Assembly: GCF_001182745.1 (NCBI RefSeq)
Contig: NZ_LN868939.1
Span: 930,001-994,000, forward strand
Origin: Nocardia farcinica
Lineage (GTDB): Bacteria > Actinomycetota > Actinomycetes > Mycobacteriales > Mycobacteriaceae
Direction of reading: 5' to 3'
DNA length: 64,000 nt
The position numbers were made by a program, and so were the translations under genes. The first letter of the stretch is position 1; the number at the start of each line of letters is the position of its first letter. The notes below the pieces were generated by a model. It was not told the origin of the DNA and did not search any database. It saw only the letters and a program-made list of their open reading frames with translations. Of the stretch, positions 50,956 through 59,831 are shown in pieces.

Positions 50956-51672
50956 TCAGAGGTCGTCGTCGGGGACCGTTCGCGGGTCGGTCCGGGTGGG
51001 TGACTCGGCATCCGAGACGGGTTCGTCGGGCACCTCGCGCCGGTAGTGGAACACCGTCAGGCAGAACAGGATCCATGCCGCGCTGACGCACCAGGCGCCC
51101 AGGACATCGGTGGGCCAGTGCACCCCGAGGTAGACGCGCGAGCACCCGACGGCGACCACGAACAGGGCGGCCGCGGTGCCGGTGGCGATCCGAGCGAGGG
51201 TCCCGGTCAGCTTCGGGATCAGTACGACGGCGACGATCCCGATCACGACGAAGGTGCCCACGCTGTGCCCGGACGGATACGCCAGGCTGTTCTCCACCGC
51301 CAGCCGATCGACCACCGGAGGGCGCTCCCGGCCGATGATGCGTTTGCCGCCGAACACGATCAGTGCCGCGCCGAGCCCGGCGACCGCGACCAGGGTGGCG
51401 TGGGCGCGGTCGCCCGCGCGGTACAGCAGCAGCGTGACGGCCGTGGCCAGGACCGTCATCGGGAGGGTGCCGCCGATCGCGCTCAAGAAGTGGGCGAGCG
51501 GGGTGAGGACGGCGTTGCGCTGGGTGACCGCCCAGCCGGAGACCTCCGGATCGATGACGGTCAGGCCGCTGCGGTCGACCACGTTGTGGGTGAGCACACC
51601 GAAGGCGACCGCGAACAGCACGGTCAGGCCGGCGAGCGTGGGCACGGTGGTCGGGCGCGGCGGGGAGGTCAC
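50956..51672 (-). CDS. PAP2-family membrane phosphatase
   Basis: A 238-residue membrane phosphatase with all three PAP2 motifs: KRIIGRERP, YPSGHS and SRVYLGVHWPTD. Six membrane helices fit the family. It dephosphorylates phosphatidic acid or polyprenyl pyrophosphates outside the membrane. GTG start at 51672. The SDR gene lies just upstream on the same strand (22 bp), so a transcription unit is possible but the functions do not obviously match. Confidence 0.9.
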   Translation of the reverse strand: MTSPPRPTTVPTLAGLTVLFAVAFGVLTHNVVDRSGLTVIDPEVSGWAVTQRNAVLTPLAHFLSAIGGTLPMTVLATAVTLLLYRAGDRAHATLVAVAGLGAALIVFGGKRIIGRERPPVVDRLAVENSLAYPSGHSVGTFVVIGIVAVVLIPKLTGTLARIATGTAAALFVVAVGCSRVYLGVHWPTDVLGAWCVSAAWILFCLTVFHYRREVPDEPVSDAESPTRTDPRTVPDDDL

Positions 51673-51694
51673 CGTTCCACGATGCCGGAATCGC

Positions 51695-52468
51695 TCAGAA
51701 CTTGCTGTAACCGCCGTCGATGAGCAGGGAGTCGCCGGTGTGGAAGGCGCTGGCGGGGCCGGCCAGGTACACCGCGACCGACTCGAAGTCCTCCGGGCGG
51801 CCCCAGCGACCGACGGGCATGCGCGGCAGCACCCGTTCCCGGAAGCGGTCCCAGGCGAAGATGCCGTCGGTCATCGGGGTCTCCACCCAGCCGGGCAGCA
51901 CCGAGTTCGCGCGGATGCCGTGCTTGGCCAGCTCGACGGCGATCGAGTTCATCACCGCGATGATGCCCGCCTTGCTGGCGGCATAGGACTGGCCGCGCGG
52001 CGCGCCCTGCTTGGCCACGAGGCTCGCGGTGGCGACCAGGCTGCCGCCTTCGCCCTGGGCGACCATCACCTTGGCGGCTTCGCGCAAAGTGGCGAAGGCG
52101 GCGTCGAGGTTGACCGAGGTCACCCGGCGGAACTCGGCGAGGTCGGTCTCCAGGAACGGGGTGGTGCCCTGCGGTACGCCCGCGTTGACGAAACAGGAGT
52201 CGATGCGGCCGAGCTCGCTCGCGGCCCGGGCGATGGTGTCGACGACCTGCTGTTCCTGGGCGACGTCGCAGGTCAGCGGCAGTACGCGATGGCCGAACGC
52301 GCGGAGTTCGGCGGCCGCGGCCTCGTTGCGTTCGGTGTTGCGGCCGACCACGCACACGTCGGCGCCCGCTCGGGCGAGGCCGCGCGCGTAGGCGAGGCCG
52401 ATGCCGGAGTTGCCGCCGGTGACGACGGAGACGTGGCCGGTGAGGTCGAACGGGGAGGCGTCGGTCAT
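51695..52468 (-). CDS. Short-chain dehydrogenase/reductase
   Basis: A 257-residue classical SDR. The cofactor loop is [20 protein letters not shown], with NAG in FVNAGVP, the catalytic Ser in ATASL and Tyr/Lys in YAASKAG. The C-terminal loop [19 protein letters not shown] is typical of oxidoreductases acting on sugars or small alcohols. Substrate unknown. ATG at 52468; divergent from dcd. Confidence 0.88.
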   Translation of the reverse strand: MTDASPFDLTGHVSVVTGGNSGIGLAYARGLARAGADVCVVGRNTERNEAAAAELRAFGHRVLPLTCDVAQEQQVVDTIARAASELGRIDSCFVNAGVPQGTTPFLETDLAEFRRVTSVNLDAAFATLREAAKVMVAQGEGGSLVATASLVAKQGAPRGQSYAASKAGIIAVMNSIAVELAKHGIRANSVLPGWVETPMTDGIFAWDRFRERVLPRMPVGRWGRPEDFESVAVYLAGPASAFHTGDSLLIDGGYSKF

Positions 52469-52634
52469 GGTGGTGCTGTCCTTCCGTGGCGAGTCGACGA
52501 GAGGGTATATCTCGCGCTGTATCACTGTGCTGTCTTTGCCTGAGCGGGTCAGCGACCGGAGGCGGCAGCGCAGCATCACCACGCAGGCCGCCCCGCTCAG
52601 GCTGTGCGGGCGTCGCGCGGATCAGGGCGGACGC

Positions 52635-52640
52635 TACGCT
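52635..52640 (+). promoter_or_regulatory. -10 box of leaderless dcd
   Basis: TACGCT, 6 nt before the GTG of dcd at 52647. Confidence 0.5.
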
Positions 52641-52646
52641 CGTGGC

Positions 52647-53246
52647 GTGCTGCTTTCCGATCGCGACATCCGTGCGGAGATCGCCGCTGGGCGTCTCGGG
52701 GTCGAGCCGCTGCTGGAGAACCTCATCCAGCCGTCCAGCATCGACGTGCGACTGGACCGGATGTTCCGCGTCTTCGACAACTCGCGCTACACCCACATCG
52801 ATCCGGCGCAGCGCCAGGACGAACTCACCAGCCTGGTCGAGCCGGGCGAGGGCGAACCCTTCGTCCTGCATCCCGGCGAGTTCGTGCTGGGCTCCACCCT
52901 CGAGGTCTGCACACTGCCCGACGACCTGGCCGGGCGCTTGGAAGGCAAGTCCAGCCTGGGCAGGCTCGGGCTGCTCACGCACTCCACGGCCGGGTTCATC
53001 GACCCGGGGTTCAGCGGGCACATCACGCTCGAGCTGTCCAACGTGGCGAACCTGCCGATCACGTTGTGGCCGGGGATGAAGATCGGCCAGCTGTGCCTGT
53101 TCCGGCTGAGCAGCCCCGCGGAGCACCCCTATGGCAGTGCCGCGGCCGGATCGAAGTACCAGGGCCAGCGCGGGCCGACGCCCTCGCGCTCCTACCTCAA
53201 CTTCCCGCTGCCCTCCGACGCCGTCGACGCCGTCGAATCCCGCTGA
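52647..53246 (+). CDS. dcd: dCTP deaminase (probably bifunctional, dUMP-forming)
   Basis: A 199-residue dCTP deaminase. [12 protein letters not shown] opens it; the nucleotide site is in [20 protein letters not shown], with [11 protein letters not shown] and [10 protein letters not shown] after it. The length and loop match the M. tuberculosis enzyme, which turns dCTP directly into dUMP for thymidylate synthesis. The C-terminus is extended by an Asp/Ala/Val tail (DAVDAVESR) encoded by the first unit of a tandem repeat, so the 3' end has been remodelled. The GTG at 52647 has TACGCT 6 nt upstream and no ribosome site. Confidence 0.95.
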   Translation: MLLSDRDIRAEIAAGRLGVEPLLENLIQPSSIDVRLDRMFRVFDNSRYTHIDPAQRQDELTSLVEPGEGEPFVLHPGEFVLGSTLEVCTLPDDLAGRLEGKSSLGRLGLLTHSTAGFIDPGFSGHITLELSNVANLPITLWPGMKIGQLCLFRLSSPAEHPYGSAAAGSKYQGQRGPTPSRSYLNFPLPSDAVDAVESR

Positions 53247-53470
53247 CGCCGTCGGGTCTGGCTGATGCCGTCGGGTCTGGCTGACGCGTCGGGTCCTCGT
53301 CGACGCTGTCGGCTCTCTGCTGTCGCCGGCGACACCCGTTGTCGCTGTCGAAACCTCGCTGTCGCCCTCGATCCCCGCTGTCGCCCTCGATCCGGCTGAC
53401 ACCGTCGATCCCGCTGTCGCCCTCGAATCCCGGCTGACGCCTCGAATCCCCGCTGACCGCCGAATCGCTC
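53222..53470. repeat. Degenerate tandem array of about 18 bp starting in the dcd 3' end
   Basis: Repeated GCTGTCGCCCTCGATCCC / GACGCCGTCGGGTCTGGCT-type units with many TGA triplets, about 250 bp, beginning in the last dcd codons. Units have diverged into sub-variants. Confidence 0.7.
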
Positions 53471-53848
53471 CGGCGCGCCGGTGTTCCCGCCCGTCGACCG
53501 GCCGGGCGGGAACGGCGCGCGGTGATCGGTGCCGGGGACCGGCGACGCACGACCGGTCCCCACCACCGCACTCCCGCCGCTTCCCTGTCGTCCGGCGGGA
53601 GTGTGTCGCCACGATCCGTCCTCGGCCCTCCGGGAGCACCCGGGCCCGGCGGCCGTCGGGGGATCCGGCGGCGACTTCACCGCACTCCGTCCAGGGTCGC
53701 GCGGCACGCCGGGCGCGGGGGAGGGCGCCACGCCCACCTTTCCCTGCCCTTGCGCCGCCCCCGGCCGCCGACTCGCGTCGAGTGTGGCCGAGGACACACT
53801 CGAAACCGTACTCTGAGAAGGGAGTTCGGTCGGGGAAGGGATGACATC
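53247..53848. other. Repeat-containing intergenic region upstream of the XRE-TPR gene
   Basis: 600 bp. The first 220 bp are the repeat array; the rest is GC-rich, with no gene I can support, and presumably holds the promoter of the regulator at 53849. Confidence 0.5.
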
Positions 53849-55249
53849 GTGGTCCGGCAGTGGTCAGGGAGAGAGACCCGGGCCCTTCGCGATGCCAAGC
53901 GGATGAGCATCCGGGAGTTCGCGGCACACCTGGGTGTGCACGAACGGCTGGTGTCCAAATGGGAGGCGGGGGGTAGCCGGGTGCATCCGCGTCCGGTCAA
54001 CCAGGCCGCCCTGGACACGTCCCTGGCCAGGTCCGACGAGGTTGTGCGGGCGCGGTTCGCGGCGTTGGTCGACCAGCCCCTGCTGGATCGCCCATCCGTG
54101 GCCGAAGTGCGGACGGGCCCGGCGGCGCCGGTGCCCTCCGGTGTTTCCAGCGACGCGGACCTGCTGGCTCTCATCGACGCCGGTGCGATCAGAGGTGATG
54201 CGTTGGCGTCGATTTCGGAGAGGGATCTGATCATGGCGGCTGCCCACGAGGCCAGCGATCACGTCGGCCGGGCCGAGAGCACCAACGTCGGTGCCAGCAC
54301 CCTGGAGCAGCTCGATGCCGATGTCGTGCGCATCGCCAACGACTACGTGCACATTCCGCCGGTGCCGATGACGGTGGAGATGTTGCGGGTGCGTCGCCGG
54401 GTCTACCGCCTGCTCGAAGGCCACCAGCGGCCCGCCGACACCAGCCACCTGTATCTGCTGGCGGGCACGCTCACCGGGTTGCTCGCCAACGCCAGCACCG
54501 ACCTCGGCTATCTCGACGCCGCCGCCGAGCAGGTCAGGGCGGCCTGGGCGTATGCCGAGCTGTGCGGGCACAACGGGCTGCGCGCATGGACCCGCGGCAT
54601 GCACGCGCTGATCGAATATCGTTCGCGGCGGCCGCGCCGGGCGCTGCTGCTCGCCCAGAGCGGGCAGGAGTACGCCGAGTCCGCCACCGCGCGGGTGCGG
54701 CTGCTCAACATCGAGGCCAGGGTGTGGTCGACGCTGGGCAGCGCGGCCGACACCGACCGCTGCGTGCGCGCCGCCGACGCGGCCCGCGAACACGGCGCCA
54801 CCGACGACCTGCACGACGAGATCGGCGGGGTGTTCGGCTTCCCCGACGCCAAGGCCCAGTACTACGCGGGCGCCACCTACATCCACCTCGGCCAGGCCGA
54901 GCAGGCGCTGGCCGCGACCCGGCGGGCCATCGAGCTGTATGCGAACGGGCCGCTGGAGAAGCGGTCCTACGGCGCCGAGGCGCTGGCCAGGGTCGACAGC
55001 GCGACCGCACACCTGATCAACGGCAGTCTCGACGGCGCGGCGGAGGCGCTGGACCCGGTGCTCGCCCTCGACGAGGACAAGCGCATCGCCCAGCTCGAGG
55101 AGCGGCTGAGCGGGGTGCGCGGGCGCATCGCCGACCCCCGCTACCGTGATTCGGCGCAGGCCCGCGCCCTCGACGAACGCATCGAGGAGTTCTGTGCCGC
55201 GACGGCGGCCAAGGGCATGCCCACGGGCGGCGCCTCGATCGGCGCGTGA
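53849..55249 (+). CDS. XRE-family regulator with TPR-like domain
   Basis: A 466-residue regulator. The helix-turn-helix at about 5-40 reads RALRDAKRMSIREFAAHLGV, then HERLVSKWEAGG, followed by a linker and a long helical repeat domain (YLLAGTLTGLLANASTDLGY, YYAGATYIHLGQAEQALAAT). Such proteins are common in nocardiae and streptomycetes, where they regulate development, secondary metabolism or signalling to a paired small protein; no partner is seen here. The GTG at 53849 follows GGAAGGG. Unlike the XRE gene at 34382, codon bias is normal. Confidence 0.85.
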   Translation: MVRQWSGRETRALRDAKRMSIREFAAHLGVHERLVSKWEAGGSRVHPRPVNQAALDTSLARSDEVVRARFAALVDQPLLDRPSVAEVRTGPAAPVPSGVSSDADLLALIDAGAIRGDALASISERDLIMAAAHEASDHVGRAESTNVGASTLEQLDADVVRIANDYVHIPPVPMTVEMLRVRRRVYRLLEGHQRPADTSHLYLLAGTLTGLLANASTDLGYLDAAAEQVRAAWAYAELCGHNGLRAWTRGMHALIEYRSRRPRRALLLAQSGQEYAESATARVRLLNIEARVWSTLGSAADTDRCVRAADAAREHGATDDLHDEIGGVFGFPDAKAQYYAGATYIHLGQAEQALAATRRAIELYANGPLEKRSYGAEALARVDSATAHLINGSLDGAAEALDPVLALDEDKRIAQLEERLSGVRGRIADPRYRDSAQARALDERIEEFCAATAAKGMPTGGASIGA

Positions 55250-55303
55250 GTACCGACACTGCCGTCGACCTCGGCAAATAATCGGCTTGCCGGAGATGGC
55301 ACC

Positions 55304-56557
55304 ATGGGACACGTGAGTCCTCATCTTCCGCATCGCCCGCCGCGCGTTCTGGAGCAGTCCACGAAGCTCCAGAACGTCGTCTACGAAATTCGTGGACCGG
55401 TACACGCGCACGCGGCACGGCTGGAGGCGGAGGGGCATCGCATCCTCAAACTCAACATCGGCAATCCCGCGCCGTTCGGCTTCGAGGCGCCCGATGTGAT
55501 CATGCGCGACATCATCGCCGCGCTGCCGTATGCGCAGGGCTACTCGGAGTCCAAGGGCATCCTGTCGGCGCGGCGGGCCATCGTCACCCGCTACGAGCTG
55601 GTGCCGGGTTTCCCCGAGTTCGACGTCGACGACGTCTACCTCGGTAACGGCGTCTCCGAGCTGATCACGCTCACCATGCAGGCGCTGCTCGACAACGGTG
55701 ACGAGGTGCTCATCCCCGCGCCGGACTATCCGCTGTGGACCGCGATGACCAGCCTCGCCGGTGGCACGCCCGTGCACTACCTGTGCGACGAGTCCAACGG
55801 CTGGCAGCCCGACATCGCCGACATCGAAGCCAAGATCACCGACAAGACCAAGGCCCTGCTGGTGATCAACCCGAACAACCCGACCGGGGCGGTGTACTCG
55901 GCGGAGGTGTTGCAGCAGATCGTCGACCTCGCCCGTAAGCATCAGCTGCTGCTGCTGGCCGACGAGATCTACGACAAGATCCTCTACGACGACGCCAAGC
56001 ACATCTCGCTGGCCACGCTGGCCCCCGACCTGCTGTGCCTGACCTTCAACGGGCTGTCCAAGGCCTACCGGGTGGCGGGCTACCGCTCCGGCTGGATGGT
56101 CATCACCGGTCCGAAGGAGCACGCGACGGGGTTCCTGGAGGGCATCGACCTGCTCGCCACCTCCCGGCTGTGCCCGAATGTGCCCGCGCAGCACGCGATT
56201 CAGGTCGCGCTCGGCGGCCATCAGAGCATCGAGGACCTGATCCTGCCCGGCGGCCGGTTGCTGGAGCAGCGTGATGTCGCGTGGGAGCGGCTGAACATGA
56301 TTCCCGGTGTGTCCTGTGTGAAGCCCAAGGGCGCGCTCTACGCCTTCCCGCGGCTGGACCCCGAGGTCTACGAGATCCACGACGACTCGAAGCTGATCCT
56401 GGATCTGCTGCTGCAGGAGAAGATCCTGATGGTGCAGGGCACCGGGTTCAACTGGCCCGCCCACGATCACCTGCGCATCGTGACGCTGCCCTGGGCGCGC
56501 GATCTGGCGGTGGCGATCGAACGGTTCGGCAACTTCCTGGCCAGCTATCGGCAGTGA
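55304..56557 (+). CDS. aspC: AspC/AlaA-type aminotransferase
   Basis: A 417-residue class I PLP aminotransferase of the AlaA/AspC group (Rv0337c in M. tuberculosis). The PLP Lys is K253 in NGLSKAYRVAGYRSGW; NPNNPTGAVYS and ADEIYDKILYD give the other cofactor contacts. It moves the amino group of alanine or aspartate to 2-oxoglutarate; alanine is more likely for this subgroup. ATG at 55304 with GGAG upstream. A hairpin terminator follows. Confidence 0.92.
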   Translation: MGHVSPHLPHRPPRVLEQSTKLQNVVYEIRGPVHAHAARLEAEGHRILKLNIGNPAPFGFEAPDVIMRDIIAALPYAQGYSESKGILSARRAIVTRYELVPGFPEFDVDDVYLGNGVSELITLTMQALLDNGDEVLIPAPDYPLWTAMTSLAGGTPVHYLCDESNGWQPDIADIEAKITDKTKALLVINPNNPTGAVYSAEVLQQIVDLARKHQLLLLADEIYDKILYDDAKHISLATLAPDLLCLTFNGLSKAYRVAGYRSGWMVITGPKEHATGFLEGIDLLATSRLCPNVPAQHAIQVALGGHQSIEDLILPGGRLLEQRDVAWERLNMIPGVSCVKPKGALYAFPRLDPEVYEIHDDSKLILDLLLQEKILMVQGTGFNWPAHDHLRIVTLPWARDLAVAIERFGNFLASYRQ

Positions 56558-56975
56558 GTGAGGTCCGGAATCGCCCCGGTTCCGGACCTGAAACATACCG
56601 CGTGTACGAATACCTGCGAGTTTTACAGATGGCCTAGCGCAAAACGGGAAGTTTTGTGTACAGTGGCTCTCGGCACTTCGAGTGCCCGGTCACGTTGCCT
56701 ACCCCCCCTGGGCAACCTGGCCTCGGGTTCCGGCCGCCTACCCCCCTGGGCCGCCGACCCCGCGGGCGGCGGAGACATCCCCCTGCTCTCCGCCGCCCCC
56801 TCCCGACTCTCCTTTTCTCGCTCGTCGCCAAGCTCCGCTGTGGATGCCGTCCGCGGAACCGGTGCTGACAATCACATCCTTTAAGCTCGGCACCGCGCAG
56901 CTTCCCGGGACGACGTCAGCATCCTGCCCACCGGCACGAACGGCTCCCGGGACACCACGGACAGGTAGGAGCCCG
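56558..56975. other. Intergenic region before the YibE/F gene
   Basis: 418 bp: the aminotransferase terminator, then inverted repeats CAAAAC-GGGAA-GTTTTG (56640-56656) and GGCACT-TCG-AGTGCC (56672-56686), and a direct repeat of GCCTACCCCCCTGGGC-like sequence near 56698 and 56738. These look like a promoter/operator zone and a structured leader. No gene supported. Confidence 0.5.
56562..56588 (+). terminator. Terminator after the aminotransferase
   Basis: GGTCCGGAA / TTCCGGACC, a perfect 9-bp stem with a 9-nt loop. Confidence 0.75.
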
Positions 56976-58259
56976 GTGAGCGACCACCACCACCATCACC
57001 ACCACGACCATTCCGAACCGCTCGCGATCGGCGCCACCGCCGCCCGCGTGGTGATCGGGCTACTGACGGTCATCGGCTTCGTCACCCTGCTCGCCACCGT
57101 GCTGCTGTGGCCGCAACGCCAGCAGATCGACATTCCGCTGCCCATGCAGAACGCCGGCGGTGGAGCGGTGGAAACCGAGGCGGGCACGGTGCTCGCGCAC
57201 GACGTCGGGCCGTGCGGCAGCCCGTCCATCGGCCGGGTCTTCGCCGACAAGCCCGAGGCGCCCCGCAACGACGCCTACTCCTGCGAACGCAGTCTCATCG
57301 CCATCGAGTCGGGGCCGCACGAGGGCAACCGCACCTTGCTCGAAATCGCCCCCGGCCCAGGGCAACCCTCGCTCGCCGAGGGCGACGAGATCCGCATCGT
57401 GCGCCAGACCGACCCCTACGGCACCCCGATGTACTCCTTCGACGACTACGCCCGCGGCCTGCCGTTGACGTTGATCGCGTTGGCGTTCGTGGTCGTGGTC
57501 GTGGTCGTCGCGCGCTGGCGCGGGGTGCGGGCGCTGCTCGGGCTGGTCTTCGCCTTCGGCGTCCTGGTGATCTTCCTGCTGCCCGCGCTGCTCGACGGGA
57601 AACCGGCGATCCCGGTCGCGCTGGTCTCGGGCTCGCTGATCCTCTATGCCGTGCTCTATCTCGCGCACGGGGTGAACCTGCGCACCTCCTCGGCGTTGCT
57701 CGGCACGCTGACCTCGATGGTGCTCGCCGCGGTGCTGTCCTGGGTGGCGATCGAGGCCACCAAGCTCACCGGCCTGTCGGAGGAGCAGAACACCAACGTC
57801 GCCACCTACATCCAGCACGTCTCGATCACCGGATTGCTGCTGGCCGGGTTCATCATCGGCTCGCTCGGTGTGCTCAACGACGTCACCATCACCCAGGCCT
57901 CGGCGGCCTTCGAACTCGCCGCCCTGGACGAAGGCGCTTCCCGCCGTGAGGTTTTCGCCGCCGCCATGCGAGTCGGGCGTGACCACATCGCCAGCACCGT
58001 CTACACCCTCGTGCTCGCCTACGCCGGTGGCGCCCTGCCGCTGCTGCTGCTGTTCAGCGTGGCGGGCCGCTCCATCCGGGACGTGCTCGTCGGCGACGCG
58101 GTGGCCATCGAGATCGCCCGCTCGGCGGTCGGCGGTATCGCGCTGACCCTCTCGGTGCCCTTGACCACCGGTATCGCCGTGCTGCTCGCCCGGCCCTTCG
58201 GCAGCCGGCGCGAACCCGCACCCGCGCCGCGCCACGGACGCCACGCGCGCGGAGCCTGA
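56976..58259 (+). CDS. YibE/F-like membrane protein with N-terminal His tract
   Basis: A 427-residue membrane protein of the YibE/F family. The cytoplasmic N-terminus SDHHHHHHHDHSEP has seven consecutive His plus one, a likely metal-binding tail. A first helix leads to an extracytoplasmic domain (residues 60-165) with CGSPS and YSCERS, a possible disulfide. Then come about seven membrane helices with LAHGVNLRTSSALLGTLTSM, GFIIGSLGVLNDVTITQASA and LAYAGGALPLLLLFSVAG. Function of the family is unknown; transport has been proposed. GTG at 56976 with AGGAG upstream. Confidence 0.88.
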   Translation: MSDHHHHHHHDHSEPLAIGATAARVVIGLLTVIGFVTLLATVLLWPQRQQIDIPLPMQNAGGGAVETEAGTVLAHDVGPCGSPSIGRVFADKPEAPRNDAYSCERSLIAIESGPHEGNRTLLEIAPGPGQPSLAEGDEIRIVRQTDPYGTPMYSFDDYARGLPLTLIALAFVVVVVVVARWRGVRALLGLVFAFGVLVIFLLPALLDGKPAIPVALVSGSLILYAVLYLAHGVNLRTSSALLGTLTSMVLAAVLSWVAIEATKLTGLSEEQNTNVATYIQHVSITGLLLAGFIIGSLGVLNDVTITQASAAFELAALDEGASRREVFAAAMRVGRDHIASTVYTLVLAYAGGALPLLLLFSVAGRSIRDVLVGDAVAIEIARSAVGGIALTLSVPLTTGIAVLLARPFGSRREPAPAPRHGRHARGA

Positions 58260-58270
58260 GCGGAGGCGCG

Positions 58271-58294
58271 GATCGGCGGTGCCCGCCGCCGATC
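58271..58294. terminator. Terminator between convergent genes
   Basis: GATCGGCGG / CCGCCGATC, a perfect 9-bp stem with a 6-nt loop; its right arm reaches the stop codon of the Hsp70-like gene. Confidence 0.75.
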
Positions 58295-59684
58295 AGCGCG
58301 GTGGCGGCGGGAAGGGGAAGGCTTCCGGCGGGATGGTCGGAATCACGATCGGCGGCAGGCCGGGGACCACGAAGGTGTTCGGGCCCGGCGTGGGCGGCGG
58401 CGGTTCCTGCGTGGTGGGACGCGGGGGCGGCGCCGCGATCGACTCCTGGACCTCGGTGGTGGCGGGAGCGACCGCGATCTGTGGATCGAGGGTGGTGGTG
58501 CGCGCCGGGGTGGTGGTGGGCACGGTGGTGGGGCCGTCGCTGCTGCGATCGCGTTCGAGCACCTGCGGGCCGTAACCCAGGCCGAGACCGATGGCGGCGA
58601 CGACCACCAGCGCGCTCACCGTCAGCACCGCGCCGTTGAGTTCGGGCTTGCGCTCGGTGCCTGCCGCGGGCGCCAGCCAGTCCGGCATGCTCGCATCCAG
58701 CTTGGTGCGCTTGGCTTTGCGTTTCGGCGCCGCCGAGAGCCAGGCGGGCGACAGTTCCTCGTCGAAACCGCCGATCTGGCCCGCGGGTGCGCCGGACGGC
58801 ACCGCCCGCGTCGGTGCGGGGGCGGACTGCACCGGCCGGGCCAGCAGCGCGGCACCGCGGGCGATCACCGTCTCCGGGCTCTCCGGCACGATCACCGGCA
58901 CGCCCATCCACCGTTCGAGCACCTTGCCCAGCAAGGGGATCCGCGCGCAGCCACCGATGGCGAGCACGCCGTGCACCGGCCGGTCCGAGCGCACGATCAC
59001 GTCTCGCGCCATCCGGGCCGAGGACTCGATGGCCAGCATGATCAGCGATTCGAAGTTCTCCTGCGCCAGCAACACCAGCCCCTGTTCGCTGGGCAGCGCG
59101 ACGGCGGTGTTGGACGACAGCTGTTCCTTGGCCTCCCGGCACAGCGCGTCCAGCGCCGCCAGCCCGGCGGGATCCTGCGGATGCGCGATGCGACCGGAGG
59201 CGATCTGCTGTTCGCGGATCAGCGAATCCAGGTAGTCGCCGCTGATATCGCTGGTGCGCTCGCTGTGGCGGACCTGCCTGGTCTGGGTGTCCACCACGCT
59301 CACGGTCAGACCCGAACTGCCCAGGTCGTAGACGACCAGCGAGGAGATGCCGCGAATGTCACCGGTGGCCTGGGCGAACTCGACCGCCGCGTAGACCTCG
59401 GGAATCAGCTCGTAGTTGGTCAGCTGCTGGCGGGCCATCGCGGCGCGGACCGCGCGGGCCTGCTGTTCGCTGCGGTAGGCGATGGCGGTGGCGGCGATGT
59501 CGGGGGTGGTGGCCAGCGAGACGCCCACCGCCTCGGCGGCCAGTTCTTCGGCGCCGTGCTGCGCCACCGGAATCGACTGGAGATCGAAGGCGTGCGGGGC
59601 GACGTGCCCGGCGGAATTCCCGGCGTGCGGGCGCGCGAGACGAACAGCGCTGGCCCCCACCGACACTCCCAGTACCGAACTCAT
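58293..59684 (-). CDS. Membrane-anchored Hsp70-like protein with Pro-rich tail
   Basis: A 463-residue protein. The first about 310 residues are an actin/Hsp70-type ATPase fold: a degenerate phosphate-1 loop (LGVSVGASAVRLA instead of the DnaK LGTTNS form), a good phosphate-2 loop VVYDLGSSGLTVSVVD, and the adenosine motif VLAIGGCARIPLLGKVLE. A positive segment (KRKAKRTK) leads to one membrane helix (LTVSALVVVAAIGLGLGYG) and a long extracytoplasmic Thr/Pro-rich tail. There is no substrate-binding domain, so it is not a chaperone of the DnaK type; an envelope or signalling role is likely. Start: ATG at 59684. Confidence 0.85.
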   Translation of the reverse strand: MSSVLGVSVGASAVRLARPHAGNSAGHVAPHAFDLQSIPVAQHGAEELAAEAVGVSLATTPDIAATAIAYRSEQQARAVRAAMARQQLTNYELIPEVYAAVEFAQATGDIRGISSLVVYDLGSSGLTVSVVDTQTRQVRHSERTSDISGDYLDSLIREQQIASGRIAHPQDPAGLAALDALCREAKEQLSSNTAVALPSEQGLVLLAQENFESLIMLAIESSARMARDVIVRSDRPVHGVLAIGGCARIPLLGKVLERWMGVPVIVPESPETVIARGAALLARPVQSAPAPTRAVPSGAPAGQIGGFDEELSPAWLSAAPKRKAKRTKLDASMPDWLAPAAGTERKPELNGAVLTVSALVVVAAIGLGLGYGPQVLERDRSSDGPTTVPTTTPARTTTLDPQIAVAPATTEVQESIAAPPPRPTTQEPPPPTPGPNTFVVPGLPPIVIPTIPPEAFPFPPPPR

Positions 59685-59831
59685 TCGTTGCCCATCTCGT
59701 TTCACGCCTCACGTCATCGCGAACTCGCGCGACCGTTGACACGATCCGCTGCCGGCGACCCTACCGGCGGCGCTCGGCCGCATCCGAGGCCGCCGGAACC
59801 GGGGAGTACCGGCACACCTCGCCAGGCAACT

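Noticed and set aside
53864..56596. 910-codon minus-strand frame
   Set aside because: Antisense to the XRE-TPR and aminotransferase genes, both with convincing domains and starts.
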